Source of the DNA: Algoriphagus aquimarinus
GTDB taxonomy: Bacteria; Bacteroidota; Bacteroidia; Cytophagales; Cyclobacteriaceae
Assembly: GCF_900112005.1 (NCBI RefSeq)
Contig: NZ_FOKK01000020.1
Location: forward strand, 22,641-86,640
Reading direction: 5' to 3'
Length of the DNA: 64,000 bases
The notes below the pieces were generated by a model that worked only from the letters and a program-made list of their open reading frames with translations, did no database searches and had not been told where the DNA came from. The position numbers and the translations under genes are program-made. Below, in pieces: positions 27,390 to 36,736 of the stretch (its first letter is position 1; each line of letters begins with the position of its first letter).

Positions 27390-28298
27390 CTATTTATTAT
27401 CTACTTTTTCTACAGGCTTATTTTCTAATGCTTTTGCTTTTTGCTCAGCTAGACGTTCAGCATATTGCACTTTCAAAACTAGGTGCTTATCAAGTTCCTC
27501 TTTGGCTTCAGCCTCAAATTTCTCAACCTTTCCAGTAAAAGGACTGCTTGGATATCTTCTATAAAATGTCGTAGCAAATGCCAATGCATCTTTCAATCTT
27601 TCCTCCTTTTTAAGGAATGCACTATTTTCTGCATATCCAGTACTCACTTCCACTAGCTTGTATGCAAGCTCTTCATTATGCTTACTCTCAGGATAATCCT
27701 TTGCAAAATTCTGGAAATTTATAATGCAAGCACGATAAAAATCACCAGGATACAGACCATCTTTAAGTCTATAATACATGGATGATTCCATATAAGCCTT
27801 CTCTTCAAATCTTCCTTGCAAATCAACTAGCATCTCCATCGCCCGCTCATAGCTGGCTGATGCTGGGAATTTGGTCACAAATTGCTGTATAGCAGAAACT
27901 GCTTCCTGAGAACTTTGCTGGTCAAGGTTTGCATCTGGAGCATCCAAGTACAAGGCATATGCATTCATAAATAATGCTTCCTCAGCCAAAGGGCTCCTAT
28001 TGTATGTTCTATAGAAATTACTGAAATATCCAGCAGCCTCAATGTACCTCTTAGTCTTGAAATGGCAATTGGCATAATTATAATCTGCCAATTCAGCCTT
28101 TTCACTCCCTCTAATCACAGGTAAAACCTTGTCATAGAGTATAATAGCTTTATTGTATTCCCCTTCCTGATAATATTTGTTTGCTCCAGCATACAATTCC
28201 TCCCAGTTAGTGCTCTTCTCAAGCTTGTTAAATGGGCCACAGGAACTTGCAGCAAGTATGATAATCAGTAATAGAATGGATTGTACGCGCATTTTCAT
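27390..28298 (-). CDS. bamD: Outer-membrane assembly lipoprotein BamD
   Basis: The protein has about 302 residues from ATG 28298; a further ATG at 28292 is possible, and the frame before 28298 offers only TTG. The signal peptide ends in AASSC, a lipobox. The mature part is made of TPR units (for example YYQEGEYNKAIILYDKVLP and YNYANCHFKTKRYIEAAGYFSNF, about residues 40-270), followed by a charged tail. BamD is the essential lipoprotein that works with BamA to insert outer-membrane beta-barrels. It is the first gene of the bamD-rpoZ-coaBC unit and has a near-consensus promoter just before it. Confidence 0.93.
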   Translation of the reverse strand: MKMRVQSILLLIIILAASSCGPFNKLEKSTNWEELYAGANKYYQEGEYNKAIILYDKVLPVIRGSEKAELADYNYANCHFKTKRYIEAAGYFSNFYRTYNRSPLAEEALFMNAYALYLDAPDANLDQQSSQEAVSAIQQFVTKFPASASYERAMEMLVDLQGRFEEKAYMESSMYYRLKDGLYPGDFYRACIINFQNFAKDYPESKHNEELAYKLVEVSTGYAENSAFLKKEERLKDALAFATTFYRRYPSSPFTGKVEKFEAEAKEELDKHLVLKVQYAERLAEQKAKALENKPVEKVDNK

Positions 28299-28309
28299 TT
28301 TCAAGACCG

Positions 28310-28340
28310 CAAATATACGGGATAATTATTCGGATTCAAA
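28310..28340 (-). promoter_or_regulatory. Consensus Bacteroidota promoter for bamD
   Basis: On the minus strand TTTG (28337-28340), a 19-bp spacer and TATATTTG (28310-28317) match the TTTG-N19-TAnnTTTG consensus exactly. The predicted transcription start is near 28304, giving a leader of only a few bases before the ATG at 28298. Confidence 0.75.
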
Positions 28341-28365
28341 TGGATGAGGACTGGATAGTCAAGTC

Positions 28366-29082
28366 TTACTTCTTGACAACGAGCTTCTTGGTCACTATAT
28401 TCTTATTGTCCAAGAAAAGGGTGTAGAAATAAATCCCAGGATTGAAATCAGACACATTAATTGGCAGTGTATTTCGCTCAGGATCAAGTGTATATTCTGC
28501 CACTGGGTTACCTATAAAACTATTTATAGATATCCTGGCTTTAACAGACTGGTTTTTGAATTTATAATCAAATTGAGCCATTCTCACACTTGGGTTTGGA
28601 TAGACGTCACTAAGTACAATGTCTTTATAGTCAAATTCATCAACCTTAATGGCTGGATCATCGACTTCATATCTTGCTTCAACGACGAACAAGTCTCTTA
28701 GATTGCTTTCATTAACAAATGACAAATCGAAAGAACCTCGAGTTTCTACAATTCCCATTTCGAAATCGAGATACAAATCTGTCAACAATTCACCAGGCTC
28801 TAAAGTCAGCTTGATTTTCGCAAGGTCTTTTTTAGGATCGTAACACTGCTCTCCAATACATATTTTCACCCGTTGGGAAGAACCAATATTGCCTCGAAGA
28901 CTTTTAAGAAGATAAGTTTTTGATTGGTTCGTCTCGTTCTGAAGGATTACTGTTTTGCGCTGGGTTGAGCCTAAATCTCCACGAAATTCTAAGCCCTCAC
29001 TTAACACGCGCACTTGCTGTGCTTCCGCAATTAACGGAGCTAATAGCCATAGCCATGTAAAAAGTATGAGTAATCGTTTCAT
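28366..29082 (-). CDS. T9SS-sorted protein with C-terminal type A sorting domain
   Basis: The protein has 238 residues and a signal peptide (MKRLLILFTWLWLLAPLIAEAQ). The last roughly 80 residues form a typical T9SS type A sorting domain: VLSDVYPNPSVRMAQFDY, then FNPGIYFYTLFLDNKNIVTKKLVVKK. The N-terminal part contains RVLSEGLEFRGDLGSTQRKTVILQN and a pair of cysteines in KICIGEQCYD, and resembles an Ig-like domain of unknown ligand. The protein should be exported to the cell surface or medium by the T9SS, possibly with C-terminal cleavage. It has its own upstream region and lies between ostA-like and bamD genes. Confidence 0.85.
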   Translation of the reverse strand: MKRLLILFTWLWLLAPLIAEAQQVRVLSEGLEFRGDLGSTQRKTVILQNETNQSKTYLLKSLRGNIGSSQRVKICIGEQCYDPKKDLAKIKLTLEPGELLTDLYLDFEMGIVETRGSFDLSFVNESNLRDLFVVEARYEVDDPAIKVDEFDYKDIVLSDVYPNPSVRMAQFDYKFKNQSVKARISINSFIGNPVAEYTLDPERNTLPINVSDFNPGIYFYTLFLDNKNIVTKKLVVKK

Positions 29083-29136
29083 GTAGAGTTTTAATCGATA
29101 CGCCTTCAGTATTTGTAACTGTATTCAATATACGGA

Positions 29137-29144
29137 CAAAATTA
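29137..29144 (-). promoter_or_regulatory. Possible -7 element for the T9SS cargo gene
   Basis: TAATTTTG on the minus strand matches TAnnTTTG and lies about 55 bp before the start codon at 29082. No clear TTTG -33 box was found, so support is limited. Confidence 0.35.
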
Positions 29145-29251
29145 AGCCAATGACTATGGAAATTGAGAAAAATGCGGTTAAAATCTGTTAACCCTTTTAA
29201 AATTTTTTTCCATCAAGTACGTTACGCACTATCACTAAGCACGATAAACGA

Positions 29252-30892
29252 CTACGTAGCTTTTTTTTCTGGTTTCCAACCACGTTTTTCTAGTGACTTT
29301 AGGATTTCTTCATCAGTTGGCAACACCAATTCTATTTCCGGATCATTAAACAAATTATTTGCATTCGGATCAATTTCTTCTGGTTTTCTCCAAATATTTA
29401 TCTGCTCCATCCCTGGCCGTTCTTCAAATCTCCAAATAAAACCTTCCAACCTAGAGTTATCCTTATTGACTAATTGGAAAGGGGTAAACTTCCCGTCGGG
29501 CTTTATCCCATAAGTCACACGTTGTATAGCACCATCTTTAAACCTAAGCTTTATGTTGGCACTGAGCGTCTTATTGATTCCTTGAGACAGTGTGTCTGCC
29601 TGTACAGCAAAATATAGCGACTCCCCGTTTCCATCGATATCAATCCTATCCATTTGACCATCCACAAAATAGCCCATCATGGTTCGACCCTTCATCTGAT
29701 TAAAATTAAGTAGTGTGTCTTGCGTGATCACAAATACTTTATCCTTCATGAAAACCCTATCCAACTCTTCATTGGCAAGGTAAAAAACCATACTGTCAGC
29801 TGTAATCTGACTTTTTTGATTCCACATTACAGGATCTTTGAACAGCTGAATCGAGGAATCAGAGTAATTATAAACCAATGAATCCGCAAGCCCAGCCAAG
29901 TCTGTTTTCACCAGTTTTACAGATCGAAAAGCCAGGAGGTATTTCATGGAATCAGCCTCTCCATCCTGAGAAATCAAGGTGTCGGAAGCCATATACAAGG
30001 TGTCTTTTTCAAAATACTTTCTCACTAATGCATTTCCGTGCACCAAACTATACTTTCGCCCTTCCCAATATTCTCCCACGTCTCCAAAGACCTCAACCTT
30101 CCGCTCCTTATTAAGCACACTTACATCATCTTTCCCTTCATAGTACTCATCTAACTCACTATAATATAGTTCCTTTGCTTTTATCCTACTGGTTTCAGTT
30201 TCTACAATCCCATCATAAAAAGTAAACTTTTTTGCCTGGGTATTATAAAAACTGCCATTTTGAGCATCAAGCGTATTGCCATCTTTGGAAATCAGATTTG
30301 TCAAACCTTTTGTTTCAGCAGTCTTCGGGATAGTCATGTAAACCAGGTCGTTGGTTTTCATGGTGTAATCAGGGTTGACTAGCACCACATCCTTCTTGAA
30401 TGTAATCTTCTCAATATTCACCTCGTAGGTACCTTGTTCGCTTGTGAGCACATTGACCGAGTCAACTACTTTTCCATCATTATAGTAATAGGCAATGTTT
30501 CCGGCACGGTCATAATCCAAGTACTCTGTAGTAAGTGTGGTTTTTTGGTTTGTGAAAACAACATGATTTCTAAGCTTTGCGAATTGGGTATTTCCATCGT
30601 ATTCGGCATAAGTACTGGTCGTCTGCACAGGATCTTTCACGTCCACTATCCTTACATTCCCAAATAGTCTAGCCTTATTTTCTGCTCTAAAAAAATGAGC
30701 CGAATCACAATAAATCAACGTATTCTTATGCTTCATTTCTACATCACCAAGCAAGCGCTCAAAATTTTTGGAACCAAGCAAAGTGCCTGCGCTATTGATC
30801 TCTAACACAGATTTTTCCTGAGAAAAAGCAGGTGTCGCTATTCCCAAAAAGCCCAGAAGGATAATAAAACTTGTAAGTGCTGTAAATCTCAT
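29252..30892 (-). CDS. OstA/LptA-like lipopolysaccharide transport protein
   Basis: The protein has 546 residues and a signal peptide (MRFTALTSFIILLGFLGIATPAFS). The body is a long series of beta-jellyroll repeats of the OstA/LptA type, such as GDVEMKHKNTLIYCDSAHFFRAENKARLFGNVRIVD and LTTEYLDYDRAGNIAYYYNDGKVVD. Such proteins bridge the periplasm and carry LPS to LptD. At this length it is larger than E. coli LptA and matches the OstA-like proteins of Bacteroidota. It is transcribed divergently from tilS through a 48-bp shared promoter region. The C-terminal tail KKAT follows a proline-rich linker. Confidence 0.87.
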   Translation of the reverse strand: MRFTALTSFIILLGFLGIATPAFSQEKSVLEINSAGTLLGSKNFERLLGDVEMKHKNTLIYCDSAHFFRAENKARLFGNVRIVDVKDPVQTTSTYAEYDGNTQFAKLRNHVVFTNQKTTLTTEYLDYDRAGNIAYYYNDGKVVDSVNVLTSEQGTYEVNIEKITFKKDVVLVNPDYTMKTNDLVYMTIPKTAETKGLTNLISKDGNTLDAQNGSFYNTQAKKFTFYDGIVETETSRIKAKELYYSELDEYYEGKDDVSVLNKERKVEVFGDVGEYWEGRKYSLVHGNALVRKYFEKDTLYMASDTLISQDGEADSMKYLLAFRSVKLVKTDLAGLADSLVYNYSDSSIQLFKDPVMWNQKSQITADSMVFYLANEELDRVFMKDKVFVITQDTLLNFNQMKGRTMMGYFVDGQMDRIDIDGNGESLYFAVQADTLSQGINKTLSANIKLRFKDGAIQRVTYGIKPDGKFTPFQLVNKDNSRLEGFIWRFEERPGMEQINIWRKPEEIDPNANNLFNDPEIELVLPTDEEILKSLEKRGWKPEKKAT

Positions 30893-30909
30893 ATTGGATC
30901 GAATGTGGG

Positions 30910-30917
30910 CAAAATTA
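30910..30917 (-). promoter_or_regulatory. -7 element of the OstA-like gene promoter
   Basis: TAATTTTG on the minus strand fits TAnnTTTG, with TTG about 21 bp further upstream. The predicted start would leave roughly a 12-nt leader before the ATG at 30892. Confidence 0.55.
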
Positions 30918-30928
30918 GTAGAAAATGA

Positions 30929-30936
30929 TATTTTTG
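30929..30936 (+). promoter_or_regulatory. -7 element of the tilS promoter
   Basis: TATTTTTG fits TAnnTTTG and ends only 4 bp before the tilS ATG at 30941. If used, the mRNA would be leaderless or nearly so. No clear -33 TTTG is seen. Confidence 0.45.
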
Positions 30937-30940
30937 GTCA

Positions 30941-32260
30941 ATGGTTGAAGCTTTTATCCGGCATATCCGGAACAAAACAATTTTAGATCCCTCCAAAACC
31001 TACCTATTGGCAAGCAGCGGCGGTATAGACAGTATGTGCCTAGGCAATCTTCTTACCAAAGCGGAAATCCCTTTTGAGATAGCTCATGTTAATTTTCAAT
31101 TACGCGGAAAAGACAGCGATGATGACGAAGAATTTCTAAGAAAATGGGCGAATTCCTGTGGGAAAACTTTCCATGTACATCATGCTGATACATACTCTTT
31201 CGCATCAGAACGAAATATCTCTACGCAAATGGCAGCAAGAGAGATACGTTATGAGTGGTTTGAAAAATTAAGAACAGAGCGAAAATTAGATGGAATTATT
31301 CTAGCCCATCATGAAGACGATCAGATCGAGACTATTTTTCTGAATCTACTTCGAGGCACTGGCATAGAAGGTATTTATGGAATGGCTGAGCGCAGAGGCT
31401 GGTTGATCCGTCCCCTACTACCTTTTGGGCGAAAAGAAATTCTAGATTATGTACTCACGAATCAGATCGAATGGAGAGAAGATAGTTCTAACGAAAAAAC
31501 TGATTACAAACGTAATAAGCTTCGTCACATTAGTTTACCAGCCCTTTATGGTACAGCTGAGGATGCGAAGTCAAATTTACTCAACAGTTTCGCTAGGTTA
31601 AAAGACACTGGAAAGGCTTTTACAGCGCTTTTCGACAATTGGAAAAAGGAAAAAGTTAAAGAAGTTGACGGACTTCATATTGTTCAATTAGCTGATATTG
31701 TGAGAACCACTGGTGCAGCTTCACTAGTTTACTTTTGGCTTCGCCCCTACGGCTTCAATTCCGATCAGGCGCAGGATATTCTGGAAACATGCCAATCTGG
31801 TGATTCGGGCAAACTATTCGAAAGCTCAAGCCATCTACTCAATCTTGACAGAAATCAGCTCATCCTCGCTCCAGCTCCGGTAGACTTTGATTCTATTACA
31901 ATTTCCGAAAATGACATTGACTTTACTTTGCCCGAAGGCAGGTATGAAATCCTAAAATTGGACGGAAAAGAAGATCTGGATAAAACTAGACAAAATGCCA
32001 TGCTCGATCTTGAACGACTTAATTTCCCTTTAGAAATCCGAACTTGGCAAGAAGGTGATCGATTTATCCCCCTTGGCATGAAGAACGCCAAGAAAATCTC
32101 GGACTTTTTAATAGATTTGAAAATACCCGTAGTGAAAAAACATGCTGTGAAAGTATTACTTTCGGAAGGACAGATAGCTTGGGTTATAGGTTTTAGAATT
32201 GCTGATTGGGCAAAATCAACAGCAGCAACCCGAAAACTACTTTATCTAAAAAAACGATAA
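30941..32260 (+). CDS. tilS: tRNA(Ile)-lysidine synthase TilS
   Basis: The 439-residue enzyme converts C34 of the AUA-reading tRNA-Ile to lysidine with ATP and lysine. The PP-loop SSGGIDS is at residues 25-31, followed by HVNFQLRGKDSDDDEEF and LAHHEDDQIETIFLNLLRGTG, the standard N-type ATPase pattern. The C-terminal substrate-binding domain contains WQEGDRFIPLGMKNAKKISDFLIDLKIP, typical of TilS. The start ATG is favoured because the PP-loop then lies at the usual distance. The next gene starts 3 bp after its stop, so the two are co-transcribed. Confidence 0.95.
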   Translation: MVEAFIRHIRNKTILDPSKTYLLASSGGIDSMCLGNLLTKAEIPFEIAHVNFQLRGKDSDDDEEFLRKWANSCGKTFHVHHADTYSFASERNISTQMAAREIRYEWFEKLRTERKLDGIILAHHEDDQIETIFLNLLRGTGIEGIYGMAERRGWLIRPLLPFGRKEILDYVLTNQIEWREDSSNEKTDYKRNKLRHISLPALYGTAEDAKSNLLNSFARLKDTGKAFTALFDNWKKEKVKEVDGLHIVQLADIVRTTGAASLVYFWLRPYGFNSDQAQDILETCQSGDSGKLFESSSHLLNLDRNQLILAPAPVDFDSITISENDIDFTLPEGRYEILKLDGKEDLDKTRQNAMLDLERLNFPLEIRTWQEGDRFIPLGMKNAKKISDFLIDLKIPVVKKHAVKVLLSEGQIAWVIGFRIADWAKSTAATRKLLYLKKR

Positions 32261-32263
32261 AAA

Positions 32264-32779
32264 ATGCGTAATCCATTTTCTAAAACGTACACAGAGTCAG
32301 AAGAAAAAATGTTCAAGTTTCTTGGACAAATCAAATTCTTTGAGCGCCTGAAAAATAAAGAAATGATTCGATTCATCCCAGCGATGCATCATCGAAAGTA
32401 TGTGAAGGATGAGGTGGTATTCTTCAGTAAGGATCCTAGCCAAGCTCTGTACCTAGTCCAAAGCGGAGATATTTGCCTTACTATAGATATTAAAGACAAT
32501 TTTGAAACCATACTAGAAGTCAAGAGAGGGGAAGCTTTTGGAGAAAACTCACTGCTTGAAAACTCCAAGAGAACTTACACGGCGCTAATTGTCTCGGACG
32601 AGGCGGAATTAATCGTAATCCCTCACTTTGCTATTCAAGAGGTTTTTGACAGCAACCCAAAGATTAAAGCAAAAATGATGACTTCCTTAGCGGAATACTA
32701 CAATCAGAACAATCAGCGACTTTTCCGCTCTTATAGGGAATCGTTTGGGTTCTTCAGTCTCCGCCAAATGTTTGAATAG
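32264..32779 (+). CDS. Cyclic nucleotide-binding domain protein
   Basis: The protein has 171 residues. The central part (about 35-135) is a cNMP-binding beta-roll: YVKDEVVFFSKDPSQALYLVQSGDICLTID and KRGEAFGENSLLENSKRTYTALIVSDEAELIVIP. The GENSLLENSKRTYTAL segment takes the place of the phosphate-binding cassette. There is no C-terminal helix-turn-helix, so it is not a Crp-type regulator. It ends in a short helical tail, FGFFSLRQMFE. It is tightly linked to tilS. A role as a nucleotide-sensing adaptor is possible, but no partner is known. Confidence 0.85.
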   Translation: MRNPFSKTYTESEEKMFKFLGQIKFFERLKNKEMIRFIPAMHHRKYVKDEVVFFSKDPSQALYLVQSGDICLTIDIKDNFETILEVKRGEAFGENSLLENSKRTYTALIVSDEAELIVIPHFAIQEVFDSNPKIKAKMMTSLAEYYNQNNQRLFRSYRESFGFFSLRQMFE

Positions 32780-32926
32780 TAACATTCAAACACCCAATTT
32801 CGCTTTTGTCAAAAAACCTTAATTACTTCCAAAGTATTCTGGGCTCTGTTTCGAATCCTAGGCATTGTTTAATAACTTAGCGCCGCTTTTTAACGCAACA
32901 TATTCATATAAAAATTTATAAATCTA

Positions 32927-33862
32927 ATGAGCAAAGTAACCGTAGTAGGAGCTGGTAACGTAGGCGCAACCTGTGCCGATGTATTAGCATATCGCGAAAT
33001 CGCTGAGGAAATTGTACTAATTGACATCAAAGAAGGCGTAGCTGAAGGTAAAGCACTTGACATTTTCCAAAAGGCACCTATCAACCAATACGATAGCCGC
33101 ACCACTGGAAGCACAAACGATTATAGCAAAACTGCTAATTCTGATGTAGTAGTAATCACTTCAGGCCTTCCTCGTAAGCCAGGCATGACTCGTGACGACT
33201 TGATCGAAACCAACGCTGGTATCGTGAAGTCTGTGACTGAAAACGTAATCAAGCATTCTCCAAATGCTATCATCATTGTGGTTTCTAACCCTCTTGATGT
33301 AATGACTTACCAAGCGCATATCACTGCTGGTATTTCTAGAAATAAAGTAATCGGTATGGCTGGTATCTTGGATACAGCACGTTACAGAGCTTTCCTTGCT
33401 GAAGAATTGAACGTATCTCCAAAGGAAATCCAGGCGATCCTAATGGGAGGTCATGGTGACACGATGGTTCCACTTCCTCGTTACACTACAGTAGCTGGTA
33501 TCCCTGTAACTGAATTGGTAGCTAAAGACAAACTGGACGCAATCATCGAAAGAACGAAATTCGGTGGTGGTGAACTAGTGAAGCTAATGGGTACTTCTGC
33601 TTGGTATGCTCCAGGAGCTGCTGCTGCACAAATGGTAGAAGCGATCTTGAAAAATCAAAGAAGAGTATTCCCAGTTTGTATCAAACTAGAAGGCGAATAC
33701 GGTATCGACGATTGCTACCTAGGTGTACCAGTTATTCTTGGCAAAAACGGTGTTGAGAAAGTATTGGAACTAGATCTAAATGCTGAAGAAAAAGCACTTC
33801 TTGAAACTTCTAGAGGTCACGTGAAAGAAGTGATGGAAGTTTTGAACAAGCTAGGCAAGTAA
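32927..33862 (+). CDS. mdh: Malate dehydrogenase
   Basis: This is a 311-residue LDH-type malate dehydrogenase of the TCA cycle. The NAD-binding motif is GAGNVGA (residues 8-14), with Asp33 as adenosine-ribose contact. Substrate arginines are Arg83 and Arg89 in LPRKPGMTRDD and Arg152, and catalytic His176 lies in GGHGDTM. The active-site loop Arg rather than Gln indicates malate over lactate. The gene has its own upstream region of about 147 bp and a strong terminator downstream. Codon use looks biased toward common codons, which fits high expression. Confidence 0.97.
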   Translation: MSKVTVVGAGNVGATCADVLAYREIAEEIVLIDIKEGVAEGKALDIFQKAPINQYDSRTTGSTNDYSKTANSDVVVITSGLPRKPGMTRDDLIETNAGIVKSVTENVIKHSPNAIIIVVSNPLDVMTYQAHITAGISRNKVIGMAGILDTARYRAFLAEELNVSPKEIQAILMGGHGDTMVPLPRYTTVAGIPVTELVAKDKLDAIIERTKFGGGELVKLMGTSAWYAPGAAAAQMVEAILKNQRRVFPVCIKLEGEYGIDDCYLGVPVILGKNGVEKVLELDLNAEEKALLETSRGHVKEVMEVLNKLGK

Positions 33863-33879
33863 TTCTAGAACATTTATAC

Positions 33880-33931
33880 ATCAGACCTGAGATTCTCTTC
33901 CTTTTGTGAGGGTTTCTTAGGTCTGATTTTT
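33880..33931 (+). terminator. Intrinsic terminator after mdh
   Basis: ATCAGACCTGAGA (33880-33892) pairs with TCTTAGGTCTGAT (about 33915-33927) with a few internal mismatches and is followed by a T run. It lies 18 bp past the mdh stop codon. Confidence 0.85.
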
Positions 33932-33962
33932 GTAATATGCCGTCTGAATCATCCTTGAGCCT

Positions 33963-36668
33963 GTGAAGATCTGGAAAAGCCTACTTATACTTTTTATCAC
34001 CATTCTCCTAGCTGGGGGTGGATTCTGGATCTACAAATCATACTTTTCTTCACGTCAAGTCAATAGCTTACAGGTCATTAGTCAAAATGCAGTTTTTGTA
34101 TTTGAAACTCATGAAGGCGCAGAACAGTGGAATTCTATCGTCAATGATCCGATCTGGCAGATTTTAAAAACTTTCCCAGCATTTCAACGATTATCGGATC
34201 AGCTCTTTACTTTGGATAGTCTAAACGGTGGTTCAGGAAAAATAGCCAAATCCCTGAACAATCAGCAGTCCACTATCAGTCTCCATTCTACTGGTATTGA
34301 AACTTTCGAATTACTTTTTACCATAAATCTAAATCCTTCAACTGCAACCAATTTCATTGAGGAAATTAAGTCACGTATCCCTGCAGGATCAAGATTTCAA
34401 CCTAGAAAATATTCTGATCAAGATGTACTGGAATATTACGATTCCAACAACGACAGACTTTGGAGTATTTCTTTGCTCGGAGATCTAGCTGTCATCTCCT
34501 CTTCCTCTTTCCTAGTGGAAGAAGCCATCCGCTTCTTTGTAAATGAAGATCAGCAAAGCTTTTATTCACTGGTGAAGCCCATCCCATACAATTCAGACGC
34601 ACAGGGAAGGCTTCTACTTTCTGGTAAAGGACTGGGTAGCTTATTGAAAGGAATTAGTGGCCAACGAGAAAGCACCGCAATTGCAGGTTTAGAGATCATG
34701 CCTGGGGTAGTGGCACTAGACTTGATTCTGGAGGAAAACCAAATGGTTTTCAAAGGACCAGTCTTGTATGAAGAGGCTATAAATTTCACACCTTCTATTC
34801 AAGCCAATCTCACTGCTTTTGAAGAAGTTATCTCCAATCGGACTCTAGCACTCACTCAGATCAATTTAGAAAGTATCTACGAAACGCAAAAAATCACTAA
34901 TAGAGCGTTTACAGCAAGAGCAACTTTTAGTGGAGACATACAACGTAAGCTTCTTGATAAAGGCTTCTTGGACAGCTTCACTGGAGAGTTGTATTTACTT
35001 GATCTAGAAAATACTGGCGGTGTAGATCAAAATCTCGCCCTTCTCTCTAGATCCCGTGATATCGATCTTGCAATACAGCAACTCAAAGAATTTCAAGAAA
35101 GTGAGAGTGATGAAGGCTCAGACTACTACTCAGGACACGAGATTCTTTACTTTTCGGAAGAAGATTTTCCCGCACATTTGTTTGAAGGGAAATTCCCAGG
35201 CTTTGGACAAACCTTTATTACTTCAGAGAATGACATTCTGATTTTCACCAATTCTCAGCAAGCCATGAAGCTGATTTTGGCTGACATTAATTCTGGAAGC
35301 ACTTGGGGCAAATCATCCAGAGCCCCTGAAGCTAAAAAGGATTTGAGCCCAACTTCAGGCTTCAGCCGCATGTATTTGACAGATCACATTTGGGATACTT
35401 GGACTAAAAAAGCGAATCCTTCTTGGAGTTCTTTCCTTCAAAAATACTCCGAAGCATTCCAGTCTTTTCCATGGGTCTCCTTCAAAATCAATCAAATCCA
35501 AGATAGAACTGAAGCGACTTTGAGCTTCCCATATGATGGACAATCCAAACCAACCATAGAGACTACTGATGCTATCTCATTGCAGCCTAGCAATAGAATC
35601 TCCTTTAATCAGCCGCTAATCTATGGACCAAAGTCTGTTATTAATTATCAGGACAACACCGAAGACCTACTCGTTCAAGATCAAAACAATGTATTGCATT
35701 TGATCAACTCTGCGGGACAGGAGGTGTATTCAGTACCTCTTTCCGGACCGATCGTATCAGATGCTTTCCAAATTGATTACTATAAGAACTCAAAGCTTCA
35801 GATTTTGGTGGCCACGGCTGATAGAATATATGGAATAGATAGACTTGGAAGCGCCTTACCAGGCTATCCATTAGGAGTAAATAACGAAAACATCAATCAT
35901 CTAAATCTGGTTGATTATAGTAACTCGAAAGACTACCGTTATTTCATCAGTACCGCTGAGGGCAATTTGTACTTACTAGACAAAACTGGTGAAAAACTAG
36001 AGGGCTGGGATCCAAATCGAATAGGCTCCAAAACAATTGGAGCACCTGCACATTACCGAGTTCCAGGCAAAGGTGACTACATGGTCGCTTTAACAGAAAA
36101 TGGAAATCTGCAGCTTTTCAATCGAAGAGGGGAAAGTCAATCGGGCTCTTCTGTTAAACTCGGAGATTCATTTGCTTCTAGCTTGATCGCATGGAGTGAC
36201 CCAAAGTCTCGCTCCACCAAACTCGTAGGAATTACAAAAAATGGCGAGGTTATCCATTCTAATTTCAACGGGGAAATCGGTTATAGAAATCAACTGATCA
36301 AAAATGACCGAGACAGTGAATTCCTGTTAGTTCCTGATCAGAAGCAAAATGACTTTGTCTTTATTTCTCGTCAGTTTAATGAAGTAAGTGTCCTCGACCG
36401 AAGCGAAAAGCCACTTTTCAGTACGCGTGTGTCAGATGAAAAACTGATCTATCAATATTTTGATTTTGGATCTGACAGGCAATTATTCGCAGTAACGGAC
36501 CTTAACCAAGAGTTCTGCTACTTATATGATATGAAAGGAAACTTGCAGACCACCATGCCGTTGGAAAGCACTGGCCCTATCCAGATTACCTATCAATCTT
36601 CCCTAGGACAGTATCTTATCAGAACAGTGAGTGGTTCTACCCTTACGGTATTCCAACTGGCAGATTAG
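33963..36668 (+). CDS. Large membrane-anchored protein of unknown function with propeller-like C-terminus
   Basis: The protein has 901 residues and starts at GTG 33963. Residues 6-26 form one transmembrane helix (KSLLILFITILLAGGGFWIY), so the bulk is probably periplasmic. The N-terminal half has repeated strand/helix units resembling the DUF3352 type found in surface proteins (for example FETHEGAEQWNSIVNDPIW). The C-terminal third (about 560-900) has PQQ/WD-like repeats (LVQDQNNVLHLINSAGQEVYS, ADRIYGIDRLGSALPGYPLG, AEGNLYLLDKTGEKLEGW) indicating a beta-propeller. No catalytic motif is seen. It lies between mdh and a mechanosensitive channel gene. The function is unknown. Confidence 0.8.
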   Translation: MKIWKSLLILFITILLAGGGFWIYKSYFSSRQVNSLQVISQNAVFVFETHEGAEQWNSIVNDPIWQILKTFPAFQRLSDQLFTLDSLNGGSGKIAKSLNNQQSTISLHSTGIETFELLFTINLNPSTATNFIEEIKSRIPAGSRFQPRKYSDQDVLEYYDSNNDRLWSISLLGDLAVISSSSFLVEEAIRFFVNEDQQSFYSLVKPIPYNSDAQGRLLLSGKGLGSLLKGISGQRESTAIAGLEIMPGVVALDLILEENQMVFKGPVLYEEAINFTPSIQANLTAFEEVISNRTLALTQINLESIYETQKITNRAFTARATFSGDIQRKLLDKGFLDSFTGELYLLDLENTGGVDQNLALLSRSRDIDLAIQQLKEFQESESDEGSDYYSGHEILYFSEEDFPAHLFEGKFPGFGQTFITSENDILIFTNSQQAMKLILADINSGSTWGKSSRAPEAKKDLSPTSGFSRMYLTDHIWDTWTKKANPSWSSFLQKYSEAFQSFPWVSFKINQIQDRTEATLSFPYDGQSKPTIETTDAISLQPSNRISFNQPLIYGPKSVINYQDNTEDLLVQDQNNVLHLINSAGQEVYSVPLSGPIVSDAFQIDYYKNSKLQILVATADRIYGIDRLGSALPGYPLGVNNENINHLNLVDYSNSKDYRYFISTAEGNLYLLDKTGEKLEGWDPNRIGSKTIGAPAHYRVPGKGDYMVALTENGNLQLFNRRGESQSGSSVKLGDSFASSLIAWSDPKSRSTKLVGITKNGEVIHSNFNGEIGYRNQLIKNDRDSEFLLVPDQKQNDFVFISRQFNEVSVLDRSEKPLFSTRVSDEKLIYQYFDFGSDRQLFAVTDLNQEFCYLYDMKGNLQTTMPLESTGPIQITYQSSLGQYLIRTVSGSTLTVFQLAD

Positions 36669-36736
36669 GCATATCCGAATTTTCTTTGGCTTAGGCTGAT
36701 GATTGGCTAACTTGCAAAAAATCACCAATTCAACTA

